Assembly: GCA_026989685.1 (NCBI GenBank)
Contig: JALSIV010000410.1
Span: 1-41,909 of the forward strand
Length of the DNA stretch: 41,909 nt
DNA from: Pirellulaceae bacterium
GTDB taxonomy: Bacteria; Planctomycetota; Planctomycetia; Pirellulales; Pirellulaceae
Reading direction: 5' to 3'
The position numbers and the translations under genes were made by a program. Shown here one piece after another: positions 19,164-27,111 of this stretch (its first letter is position 1; the number at the start of each line of letters is the position of its first letter). The notes below the pieces were generated by a model. The model had not been told where the DNA came from and made no database searches. It saw nothing but the letters and a program-made list of their open reading frames with translations.

Positions 19164-22100
19164 TCAGCCGTCTTGCGCAGCCCCGCCGGCCGCCGCAAGT
19201 GCTTCCAACGCCGCCTCCACAGCCCGCAGTTCCCGCTGCAACGTCTCGAGCGACTCGCGCTCTCGAGCCACCACTTCGGCCGGAGCATTTTCCACGAACT
19301 TGGCGTTGGCCAGTTTGCCCTCTTTCTGCGCGATGCGACGCCGCAACTGTTCCTTCAGCTTGGCATTGCGAGCCCGCTCGGCTTCGACGTCGATCACGCC
19401 GCTCAAGTCGACCAACACTTCCACATCTCCGGCCGCCAATCGAGCGTGCACGGGAGGCGGCTGGACGTCCGGTCCGGCTTGCCGCAACCGGGCCGCTCCC
19501 ATCGACTCGAAGCGGTCCCGCATCGACTCGGCCAATTCGGCCAACGGCCGCGAACAGCGCACCAGAAAACCGAGCGGTTTCCTCGGACCGACATTCTGGC
19601 GACTGCGGATTTCCCGCAGCGCCGACAAGATTCGCTGGAACAAGCCGAACCGCCGCTCGATCCCTTCCTGCCGGAAACTTTCCAGTTCCCCTTCGGGCCA
19701 GTCGGCTATCATAATCGACACCGATGCGTCACGGACGGTCCGCAGTCCCCGCCGAGGCGCCGCCTGTCCCAAGTGCTGCCACACCGACTCGGTCAGAAAC
19801 GGCATCATCGGATGCAGCAGCCTCATCACCACATCCAGCGCGTAGGCGGCCACGCGTTGAGCGACCGGGCGGCGGGCATCGTCCTGCCAGCGAGGTTTGG
19901 CCAGTTCGAGATAGAAACTGCAGAATTCGTCCCAGGCGAAGTCGTACAGCACGGACGCGGCTTCGGCGTAACGATAATGCTCCAGCGCCTCGGTGACCTG
20001 CCGAACCACCGTTGCCAGGCGACTGAGAATCCACCGGTCCTCCAATTCCAGATCTTCGTCTTCCAGCGGCGCCGGCGTGTAGCCCTCCAGGTTCATCAGA
20101 ATCAACCGAGCCGCATTCCAGAGTTTGTTGGAGAAGTTGCGAGCCATCTCGAAACGCTCGCTCACCACCGGACCTCGAGGCAGATCGAGCGCCTCGCCTT
20201 CGGCCCACTGAGTCCGAAACGGCTGCCCGCATTCGGGACAAGTGATGACGGCCAACTGCCGGTTCTCTCGAGTCTGGTTGATCAGCGCTTCGCAGTGCGG
20301 ACATTCGAACTGCACGGGCATCCGCACATCTTGCGTCTGCGTGGTCAGCCGGGCCAAGCCGAAGCGGAGGGCATCGGCGCCGAACTTCTCGATGACGTCG
20401 AGCGGATCGACACCGTTCCCCTTGGACTTGGACATCGTCTCGCCATAGCCATCGAGGATCTTCGGGTGAATGAACACCTCGCGAAAGGGCACTTCGCCCA
20501 TGTTGTTCAGCCCCATCAATACCATGCGAGCCACCCACAACGTGATGATGTCGCGGCTGGTGATCAGCGTGGACGTGGGGTAGAAATACTCGAGCTCCAG
20601 CGTCGGTTCGGGCCAGCCCAGTGTGGAGTGCGGCCACAGCGCCGAACTGAACCATGTATCCAGCACGTCCTCCTCGCGCTGGAACCCGAGCGATTCGAAT
20701 TGCGATTCCAAATCACTCGACTCGTCGAGAATGCAGACGTGCACCACGATGTCGCGGCCGCCGACGCGCGTATCCGGCAACTCCACCTGCCAGGCCACTT
20801 GCCCCTGCCGGACAGCCGGATGTTCCCGCAACGCCTCCACCGTCGCCTCCCGTTCCGCCTCGTCGCGACACGGCTTCGACCAGATGGGAATCCGATGCCC
20901 CCACCACAACTGGCGGCTGACCGGCCAATCCCGCTTTTCCGACAGCCAGTCGAGATACCCCTTGGTGTAACGCTCGGGGACGATCTTCACCCGCCCCTCG
21001 GTCACGGCGTCCATTGCCGACTGCGCCAGCTCGTCCATCTTGATGAACCACTGATCGGCCAAATACGGCTCGATCGGCGTCTTGCTGCGGTCGGAATGAG
21101 CCAGATCGATTTCCCGGTCTTCGACGTGGTCGAGCAAGCCCTGATCGTCCAAATCGGCCACGACTCGCTGGCGGGCTTCGGCGATCGTGAGTCGGGCGTA
21201 GGGGCCGGCGTTGTCGTTGAGCGTTCCATCGGGATTGAGAATGTTGATCATCGGCAACTGGTGCCGCATTCCCACCTCGTAGTCGTTGGGATCGTGAGCG
21301 GGTGTGATCTTGACGCAACCGGTCCCCATCTGCGGTTTGGCCCACTCGTCCACGATCAAAGGAATCTCACGCTCCAGCAGCGGGAGCCGCACACGGCGGC
21401 CCTGCCGCGCCATCTCCGCCAGTGTCTCCAGTCGCCCGAGCAGATGGTCCCGCCGATCGCGAAGAGCCTCCAACTCGGCCTCCAGTGCCGGTCGCTCCTT
21501 GGCGGCTGCTCCGCCCAGCCGGGCTTGCAGTTCCCGTTCCGTCTCCTCCAAGGCTCCGGCCGGATCGGGATGAACGGCCACGGCCGTGTCACCCAGCAGC
21601 GTTTCGGGGCGCGTGGTGGCGACCACCAGGTAGCTCGGTTCCCCCGGCCGGGGATCGATCACCGGATAGCGAATGTGCCAAAAATGGCCCTGCACCGTTT
21701 CATGAAAGACCTCGTCGTCGCTGACGGCCGTCTGCAGGAACGTGTCCCAGTTCACCAGCCGCTTGCCGCGATAGATCAGCTCCTTGCGGAACAGATCGAA
21801 GAAGGTGGCCCGTACGGCTCGAGCGCACACCGGGTCGAGCGTGAAACGCGTCCGTTCCCAGTCGCAACTGCATCCCATCTGCTTGAGTTGGTTGAGGATG
21901 CGGGATTCGTACTGGTCTTTCCACTTCCAAATCCGCTCCACCAGGCGGTCTCGTCCCAGATCGTGCCGAGTCTTTCCCTCCTCTTCGCGAAGGCGCCGTT
22001 CCACCACGGCCTGAGTCGCGATGCCGGCATGGTCGGTGCCCGGCATCCACAGCGCCGCATATCCCTGCATCCGCTTCATGCGAATCAGCACGTCCTGCAG

Positions 22101-22298
22101 CGTATTGTTGAGGGCATGGCCCAGGTGGAGTGCGCCGGTCACGTTGGGGGGCGGAATGACGATGCAAAACGGCGTCTTGGCGGGATCGACCTCGGCGTGG
22201 AAGTAGCGAGCCGATTCCCACATCTGGTAGAGCCGGGGTTGTGTTTCCCGGAACGGATAGCGATTGGGCAGCGCATCTGCCGGTCGGGTGGCGGACAT
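19164..22298 (-). CDS. valS: Valyl-tRNA synthetase
   Basis: This encodes 1044 residues from the ATG at 22298; a TTG at 22334 in frame is a worse start. Class I features: PPPNVTGALHLGHALNNT with the HLGH form of HIGH at residues 58-61, the editing domain with VATTRPETLLGDTAV, and TMSKSKGNGVDP, the KMSKS loop near residue 620. A zinc ribbon (ECPHC ... CPECGQPF, about 664-690) is inserted soon after the KMSKS loop, and a coiled-coil insertion sits in the editing domain. A C-terminal coiled coil binds tRNA. It charges tRNA-Val. The start is 32 nt after the cimA stop, so it is likely cotranscribed with cimA and controlled by the same leader. Confidence 0.97.
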   Translation of the reverse strand: MSATRPADALPNRYPFRETQPRLYQMWESARYFHAEVDPAKTPFCIVIPPPNVTGALHLGHALNNTLQDVLIRMKRMQGYAALWMPGTDHAGIATQAVVERRLREEEGKTRHDLGRDRLVERIWKWKDQYESRILNQLKQMGCSCDWERTRFTLDPVCARAVRATFFDLFRKELIYRGKRLVNWDTFLQTAVSDDEVFHETVQGHFWHIRYPVIDPRPGEPSYLVVATTRPETLLGDTAVAVHPDPAGALEETERELQARLGGAAAKERPALEAELEALRDRRDHLLGRLETLAEMARQGRRVRLPLLEREIPLIVDEWAKPQMGTGCVKITPAHDPNDYEVGMRHQLPMINILNPDGTLNDNAGPYARLTIAEARQRVVADLDDQGLLDHVEDREIDLAHSDRSKTPIEPYLADQWFIKMDELAQSAMDAVTEGRVKIVPERYTKGYLDWLSEKRDWPVSRQLWWGHRIPIWSKPCRDEAEREATVEALREHPAVRQGQVAWQVELPDTRVGGRDIVVHVCILDESSDLESQFESLGFQREEDVLDTWFSSALWPHSTLGWPEPTLELEYFYPTSTLITSRDIITLWVARMVLMGLNNMGEVPFREVFIHPKILDGYGETMSKSKGNGVDPLDVIEKFGADALRFGLARLTTQTQDVRMPVQFECPHCEALINQTRENRQLAVITCPECGQPFRTQWAEGEALDLPRGPVVSERFEMARNFSNKLWNAARLILMNLEGYTPAPLEDEDLELEDRWILSRLATVVRQVTEALEHYRYAEAASVLYDFAWDEFCSFYLELAKPRWQDDARRPVAQRVAAYALDVVMRLLHPMMPFLTESVWQHLGQAAPRRGLRTVRDASVSIMIADWPEGELESFRQEGIERRFGLFQRILSALREIRSRQNVGPRKPLGFLVRCSRPLAELAESMRDRFESMGAARLRQAGPDVQPPPVHARLAAGDVEVLVDLSGVIDVEAERARNAKLKEQLRRRIAQKEGKLANAKFVENAPAEVVARERESLETLQRELRAVEAALEALAAAGGAAQDG

Positions 22299-22330
22299 CC
22301 GTGGTGATTCCTGGAATGAGGGTGCGAGGC

Positions 22331-23947
22331 TCAACAGGCCGAACGGACGGCGACCGAATTCGCCTGCGGCGACTCCGCGGCCTGATCCTTGTAAAGCTTG
22401 TACTCGATGGCATCGGCCAGCGCCATCCAGCTCGCCTCGATGATGTTCTCACTGACGCCGATCGTACCCCACACGTCGTGGCCGTCGCGACTCTCGATGA
22501 AGACACGAATCCGTGCCGCCGTACCGGCCTCGGAGTTGACGACCCGCACCTTATAGTCGACCAGCCGCATGTCGGCCAGGTTCGGATAGGTCGGCAACAG
22601 CGCCTTGCGGACGGCAGCGTCCAGCGCATTGACCGGTCCGTCTCCCTCGGCCACTTCGTGCCGAACCGTTCCTTTCACATTCAACTTGACGGTGGCCTCG
22701 GTGGTGAGATTGCCGTCGAGATCGGTCTCCACTTCCACGTGGTACTTGATCCGCTCGAAGTGAGGTTGAAAAATGCCGGCGCAGCGCCGGACCAGCAAGT
22801 CGAACGAGGCCATCGCCGATTCGAATTGATAACCATCGTTCTCCAGTTGGACGACTCGAGCCAATACGCGATCCATCAAGGGTCGGTTCTCCTGCAAGTT
22901 GTGTTTGGCGGTCAGTGCCATGATATTGGAACGCCCCGAAAGCTCGCTCACCAGAATCCGCCGCTCGTTGCCGACATCCTCCGGGTTCATGTGCTCATAC
23001 GACGAACTCACGCGGTTGACCGCGTGAACGTGCATTCCGCCCTTGTGAGCGAATGCGCTCGAGCCGACGAAGGGTTGGGTGTTGCGGAAGTTCATGTTGG
23101 CCGTCTCGTAGACGAATCGCGAAAGCTCCGTCAGATGACGCAATCCTCCTTCGCGCAGCACCTCGTAGCCGAACTTGACGGCCAGCACGCCGGCCACCGA
23201 AATCAAATCGGCGTTCCCGCATCGCTCCCCGATCCCGTTGATCGTCCCCTGCACCTGCTCGGCCCCGGCCCCCACCGCCGCCACCGAGTTGGCGACGGCC
23301 AGATCGCAGTCGTTGTGGCAATGAATGCCGATCCGCACGGCCAGCGGTTCGAGCGCCTGCTTGGCTTGCCGGGTCAGGGCGGCAATCGTCTCGGGAAGCG
23401 AACCGCCGTTGGTATCGCACAGAATGATCCAGCTCGCGCCGGCTTCGGCCGCTCGCCTCAGCGTCTCCAAGGCATAGTCGGGATTGGCTCGGTGCCCGTC
23501 GAAAAAGTGCTCCGCGTCATACATCACCTCGCGCCCCGCACTGACCAGGTAGCGTACGCTGTCGGCGATCATTTCGAGGTTCTCCTCGAGCGAGACACGG
23601 AGCACTTCCGTGACGTGAAAATCCCAGGTCTTGCCCACCACGGTGCAGATCGGGGCCTGCGATTCGGCCAGCGCCCGCATGCCGGGATCCTGTTCGGCCG
23701 TCAGGCCGCGGCGGCGAGTCATGCCGAAGGCGGCCACGCGAGCGTGCTGGGGAGGCGTCTTCGCCACCTTGCGGAAGTACTCGGCGTCCTTGTCGTTGGA
23801 AAGAGGATAACCGCCTTCGATGAAGTCGATTCCGATCTCATCGAGCCGCTGAGTGATCTGCAGCTTGTCGAACAGGGAAAAACTGATGCCTTCGCCTTGA
23901 GCGCCGTCGCGCAGCGTGGTGTCGTAGAGATAGATCTTGCCGGTCAT
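22331..23947 (-). CDS. cimA: Citramalate synthase
   Basis: This encodes 538 residues from the ATG at 23947 (GGTGA 9 nt upstream); an in-frame GTG at 23959 is the alternative. It has the HMGL-like/DRE-TIM barrel: IYLYDTTLRDGAQGEGIS with the DTTLRDG catalytic and metal motif, and IGIHCHNDCDLAVANS with the HxH metal ligands. The C-terminal LeuA-type regulatory domain covers about 390-520. The length and the QGEGISFS, NTQPFVGSSAFAHKGGMHV signatures fit (R)-citramalate synthase (LeuA2/CimA clade) rather than isopropylmalate synthase. It condenses pyruvate and acetyl-CoA to feed 2-oxobutanoate into isoleucine synthesis. It is first in an operon with valS, behind an attenuation leader. Confidence 0.93.
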   Translation of the reverse strand: MTGKIYLYDTTLRDGAQGEGISFSLFDKLQITQRLDEIGIDFIEGGYPLSNDKDAEYFRKVAKTPPQHARVAAFGMTRRRGLTAEQDPGMRALAESQAPICTVVGKTWDFHVTEVLRVSLEENLEMIADSVRYLVSAGREVMYDAEHFFDGHRANPDYALETLRRAAEAGASWIILCDTNGGSLPETIAALTRQAKQALEPLAVRIGIHCHNDCDLAVANSVAAVGAGAEQVQGTINGIGERCGNADLISVAGVLAVKFGYEVLREGGLRHLTELSRFVYETANMNFRNTQPFVGSSAFAHKGGMHVHAVNRVSSSYEHMNPEDVGNERRILVSELSGRSNIMALTAKHNLQENRPLMDRVLARVVQLENDGYQFESAMASFDLLVRRCAGIFQPHFERIKYHVEVETDLDGNLTTEATVKLNVKGTVRHEVAEGDGPVNALDAAVRKALLPTYPNLADMRLVDYKVRVVNSEAGTAARIRVFIESRDGHDVWGTIGVSENIIEASWMALADAIEYKLYKDQAAESPQANSVAVRSAC

Positions 23948-24016
23948 GCTGGTCGTCACCGTTTGGTGAAAGGTGGGCCGGCCGGTGGGCCGGCCACGGT
24001 CGTCGATCGAAGCAAC

Positions 24017-24051
24017 AAAAAAACCCTGCGGCCCGCGGCGGGCGTCAGGGT
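24017..24051 (-). terminator. Attenuator terminator in the cimA-valS leader
   Basis: On the minus strand, ACCCTGACGCCCGC pairs with GCGGGCCGCAGGGT: outer stem ACCCTG/CAGGGT and inner CCCGC/GCGGG, followed directly by seven T's. It lies between the leader peptide stop (24080) and cimA (23947). It is inside the transcript of its own downstream gene, which is the mark of an attenuator. Confidence 0.88.
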
Positions 24052-24087
24052 GCGATTCGCTCGAGCCAATTGCGTTCCCTTACGCCC
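24040..24087 (-). promoter_or_regulatory. Antiterminator pairing (regions 2 and 3)
   Basis: GGGCGTAAGGG (24077-24087), which contains the leader stop codon UAA, can pair at 10 of 11 positions with CCCTGACGCCC (24040-24050), the 5' arm of the terminator. The two structures exclude each other. Region 2 can also pair with CGCCCTTTC (24164-24172) near the leader start through GAAAGGGCG (24083-24091, 9 bp), giving the classical 1:2, 2:3 and 3:4 set. Confidence 0.8.
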
Positions 24088-24175
24088 TTTCGGTCCATAC
24101 GATGACACCCGCTGCCGCGACCGAAACGGCCGCGATGATCATGGGGCGAATCGCAAATCGGGTGAAAGGGCGCAC
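24080..24175 (-). CDS. Val/Ile/Ala-rich leader peptide of the cimA-valS operon
   Basis: This encodes 31 residues from a GTG at 24175 with GAGG at 9 nt upstream. The second half reads MIIAAVSVAAAGVIVW; the whole has four internal Val codons (GTT, GTC, GTC, GTA), four Ile codons and seven Ala codons. The TAA stop lies inside the antiterminator sequence and 28 nt before the terminator hairpin. A ribosome slowed at Val or Ile codons would leave region 2 free to pair with region 3; one reaching the stop would cover it and permit termination. An ATG at 24142 would give a shorter 20-residue form. The protein is not expected to have another function, though a hydrophobic micropeptide cannot be excluded. 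Confidence 0.8.
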   Translation of the reverse strand: MRPFTRFAIRPMIIAAVSVAAAGVIVWTERA

Positions 24176-24210
24176 CGGAACATTCCTCGTACGTTGCTTA
24201 CTGCCTCGTA

Positions 24211-24239
24211 AGCATAGACCGGGGCGGGAATTGGGTCAA
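24211..24239 (-). promoter_or_regulatory. Sigma-70-type promoter of the cimA-valS leader
   Basis: TTGACC (24234-24239), 17 nt spacer, TATGCT (24211-24216) on the minus strand. The predicted start, near 24204, is about 16 nt upstream of the leader ribosome site. The short inverted repeat CTTAC-GAGGCA-GTAAG (24197-24212) lies at the transcript start. Confidence 0.65.
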
Positions 24240-24557
24240 GATCGATCGGCGGACCGACAACCGGTCGACTCTGCACCGACGGGCCGGACAGTCACTCGTA
24301 GGTCGGGCTTTCCAGCCGGACCACGCGATTGGGGCATCCATCCTATCGAAAACACGCGACTTCCCGGCAAGCGTGGCCGTGCGGGCCCGGCAAACGCATT
24401 ATCTCCGAACCGGGCGAGCCGTTGCTTCCGGCCTTGCCGATTGTATTATATATCCAAAGCAGTTGGCGGGAATGGAGAACCTGGTGGCGTTGATCTTCCG
24501 GTTCGAGCCGTGCCTGCCGGCTCACTCGACCATCACTCTCGTACAAAGGAATCTCCC
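24240..24557. other. Divergent intergenic region
   Basis: This lies between the cimA leader promoter and the plus-strand oxidoreductase gene. Apart from the candidate plus-strand promoter at 24422-24449 I see no feature. An in-frame extension of the downstream gene through this region is not protein-like. Confidence 0.6.
24422..24449 (+). promoter_or_regulatory. Candidate promoter of the Gfo/Idh/MocA gene
   Basis: TTGCTT, 16 nt spacer, TATTAT. It lies in a locally AT-rich patch 109 nt before the ATG. The match is moderate and this is a weak call. Confidence 0.35.
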
Positions 24558-25931
24558 ATGCCCTCACGACGCCCAACCTCGCGTCGGCGGTTTCTCCAAG
24601 GCACTCTGGCTGCCGGGACCCTCACCATCTTGGGAACCTCCGGCAAGCGAGCTCGAGGCTACCAGTCCGCCAACGACCGACCGGTCTTCGCCACGATCGG
24701 CCTGAGAAACCAGGGATGGGCCATCACCGCCAAGTCGACACCGTTCGCCGACTTTGCCGCATTGGCCGATGTCGACGCCAACGTGCTGGCTCACAACGTG
24801 GAGAAGACCGAAAAACGCCAGGGCAAAAGGCCGGACGCCTATAAAGACTATCGCCGGGTTCTCGACCGCAAGGACATCGATGCGGTGATGATCGCCACGC
24901 CCGACCACTGGCACACCAAGATCGCGGTCGAGGCCATGTACGCGGGCAAGGATGTCTACTGCGAAAAGCCGCTGACGCTCACCATCGCCGAAGGCAAACT
25001 GCTGGAAAAAGTCGTGCAACAGACCGGGCGTGTCCTGCAGGTCGGCACCATGCAGCGAACCGAATGCGGCCAACGGTTCCTCAAGGCAGTCGCGCTGGTT
25101 CGCGCCGGGCGCGTGGGCAGAGTGAAGAAGGTCACCTGCGGCATCGGGGGCATGGTCGCCTCACCGTCGATTCCCGTGGCTCCTGTACCTGACGGGCTCG
25201 ACTGGGACTTCTGGCTCGGGCCGGCTCCCGAAGTCCCCTACCGGGCTCTGCCGGAAATCCGCAAAGGGTACGGAGGAGGGGTGCCTCTCTACAGCAACTG
25301 CCACTACTCGTTCCGCAACTGGTACGAGTACGCCGGCGGAAAACTGACCGACTGGGGAGCCCACCATGTCGACATCGCCTGTTGGGTGCTGGACGCTCAA
25401 AAGACCGGCCCCAGCAAAGTGACACCGCTGGAGTTCACTTCGCCAGTCGAATTCAAGGACGGGTATCCGGTGGTCCATGATCGGTACAATACGGCGACGA
25501 GTTTCCGGATTCGAGTCGACATGCCCAACGATGTCGAGATGATCATCACCAGCGAGGGTGACAACGGGATTCTGGTAGAAGGGACCCAGGGCCGCTTCTT
25601 CGTTAACCGAGGCCGGATCACGGGAAAACCGGTCGAGGAATTGGAGTCGCACCCGCTTCCGGACGGAGCGATCGAGCAGGTCTATGGTGGCAAGGTCGCG
25701 CGCAACCACACCGAGAACTTCATCGATGCCATGAAGGCTCGCCGACAACCGATCTCCGACGTTTGGTCGCACAATCGAATGCTGGAAATCTGCCATCTAT
25801 CCAACATCGCCATGCGGTTCAGTCGAGCCGTGGCTTGGGACCCCCACAAGCGGGAAATCGTGGGAGACGATCAGGCCAACGCGCTCTTGACGCGAGAATA
25901 CCGGAAAGGGTTCGAAATCGAGATGGGATAG
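24558..25931 (+). CDS. Tat-exported Gfo/Idh/MocA-family oxidoreductase
   Basis: This encodes 457 residues from the ATG at 24558, with AAAGGA 7 nt upstream. The N-terminus SRRRFLQGTLAAG is a twin-arginine signal, so the protein is exported folded with its cofactor. Next comes a Rossmann domain; ATPDHWHTKIAVEAMYAGKD and VYCEKPLTLTIAEG are the family's dinucleotide-binding and EKP motifs. The C-terminal beta-sheet domain includes the GGKLTDWGAHHVDIACW segment with candidate catalytic His/Asp residues. Such proteins are greatly expanded in planctomycetes and typically oxidise sugars or sugar derivatives with NAD(P). The substrate is unknown. It is monocistronic, convergent with the DUF481 gene. 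Confidence 0.93.
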   Translation: MPSRRPTSRRRFLQGTLAAGTLTILGTSGKRARGYQSANDRPVFATIGLRNQGWAITAKSTPFADFAALADVDANVLAHNVEKTEKRQGKRPDAYKDYRRVLDRKDIDAVMIATPDHWHTKIAVEAMYAGKDVYCEKPLTLTIAEGKLLEKVVQQTGRVLQVGTMQRTECGQRFLKAVALVRAGRVGRVKKVTCGIGGMVASPSIPVAPVPDGLDWDFWLGPAPEVPYRALPEIRKGYGGGVPLYSNCHYSFRNWYEYAGGKLTDWGAHHVDIACWVLDAQKTGPSKVTPLEFTSPVEFKDGYPVVHDRYNTATSFRIRVDMPNDVEMIITSEGDNGILVEGTQGRFFVNRGRITGKPVEELESHPLPDGAIEQVYGGKVARNHTENFIDAMKARRQPISDVWSHNRMLEICHLSNIAMRFSRAVAWDPHKREIVGDDQANALLTREYRKGFEIEMG

Positions 25932-25958
25932 CCGGGCCCGCGCGGCAGGCTCGCCCGA

Positions 25959-26885
25959 TCACCGCTTCCACATCAACACGAATGCGTAGTCGATGTCGCT
26001 GGCGACTCGGTCGTGAGGCGTGCTGTCATAGCGCTCGATCAGGCTGATCTTGAAACTCAAGTTGCGTGGCTCGTCCAGCATCAACTCCCAACTCGCCTTG
26101 GAGACCACGCGGAAATCGCCGAAGTCGGTCCAATCGGGAAAGTAGTCCCACGTCAGCTTGAATTTCTGCTGAGCCGTCCATTGGTGCTCGTAGTCGCCTC
26201 CCAACACGGCCTCGGGGACCCAGCGGTTGTCCGGACCACCGAACTCGGTCGAAGCACCACTACCCAGCCGCAGATCGAGTTTGAGGTCGTCGCCCTTGAG
26301 CACGTGATAGGTCGCACCCGCATTGACGGCCAGCCGCAGGTCGAACGCCTTGAACTCGTCGTACTCGAGTGCATTCTTGAGAAAAATCGCCCAGCGGGAT
26401 TCCTCGAACAACCACTGGTGATCGACATTGAGCAGGCCGTTGTTCTTGGTTTCCACGCCCGCATTCTCGGCCTTGTTGTAGATTAGGGAAACATCGAGCT
26501 GACTCCAGTCGACTTTTCGTTTCCAGTCGGTCCCGAACTGAAAACTCAGTGTCTCGGCATTCCCCGACGACCCCGAGATTCCGACTTGAAACGAGCGTTC
26601 CCAGGCACTCGAAAGCGTCCAGAACGAAGGCTGGTACCATTGGGCAGCCGGCCCGGGCTGCTCACCATCGGCATCGATCTCGCCATCACCGTTGCGCTCG
26701 GGTTCAACGGTGGCGGCAACGGCAGCGGCCTCCGAAATGGCAGCCGTCTCGGAAGCCGAAGTCTCCTGCTCCACGGGGGGCAGCCGCCGCGTAACGGCCT
26801 GTCCGAACAGGGGCGCCCCACCCCACAACAACCCGAATCCGATGATAATGGCGGCCGGTGTGCAGCTCCAGCGCTGTCGCCGCAT
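25959..26885 (-). CDS. DUF481-family outer-membrane beta-barrel protein
   Basis: This encodes 308 residues from the ATG at 26885 (GAGGTG 4-6 nt upstream); an ATG at 26897 is also possible. A signal peptide (AAIIIGFGLLWGGAPLFGQA) is followed by an Ala/Glu-rich linker. The C-terminal 200 residues form alternating amphipathic strands such as FQVGISGSSGNAETLSFQFG and end in a strand with a terminal WKR, near FVLMWKR. The GxSGNxET/S motif and the salt-inducible-like strand pattern identify DUF481 (YdiY-type). These proteins lie in the outer membrane; function unknown. It is convergent with the preceding oxidoreductase and starts about 230 nt from the end of the 27112 gene. Confidence 0.82.
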   Translation of the reverse strand: MRRQRWSCTPAAIIIGFGLLWGGAPLFGQAVTRRLPPVEQETSASETAAISEAAAVAATVEPERNGDGEIDADGEQPGPAAQWYQPSFWTLSSAWERSFQVGISGSSGNAETLSFQFGTDWKRKVDWSQLDVSLIYNKAENAGVETKNNGLLNVDHQWLFEESRWAIFLKNALEYDEFKAFDLRLAVNAGATYHVLKGDDLKLDLRLGSGASTEFGGPDNRWVPEAVLGGDYEHQWTAQQKFKLTWDYFPDWTDFGDFRVVSKASWELMLDEPRNLSFKISLIERYDSTPHDRVASDIDYAFVLMWKR

Positions 26886-27111
26886 CGTGCACCTCATTCC
26901 CTGCTGTTCCCCTCCCGGATGCCTACTCACACCGTTCCCGCCGCCCGCGGCAAGTTTCTCACCGCGACGGCTCGGGTTCTAACCGATCCGCACATCCGGT
27001 GGCAAGACAGTCTGGTGAAACGGGGAAAAGCTGGGCAGGGAAAGACTGCCCGCCCGATCCTTCATTCGAGCTCTTAGCGGGTTGGGGGTGGTCACATCCG
27101 TTCCATGCGAC

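Noticed and set aside
19173..22307. A 1044-residue plus-strand frame antisense to valS
   Set aside because: It is a GC-rich shadow frame; the minus strand encodes complete ValRS with all class I motifs.
23973..24557. Upstream extension of the Gfo/Idh/MocA gene
   Set aside because: It runs through the cimA leader and promoter on the other strand, lacks protein-like sequence, and the ATG at 24558 has both a ribosome site and a Tat signal.
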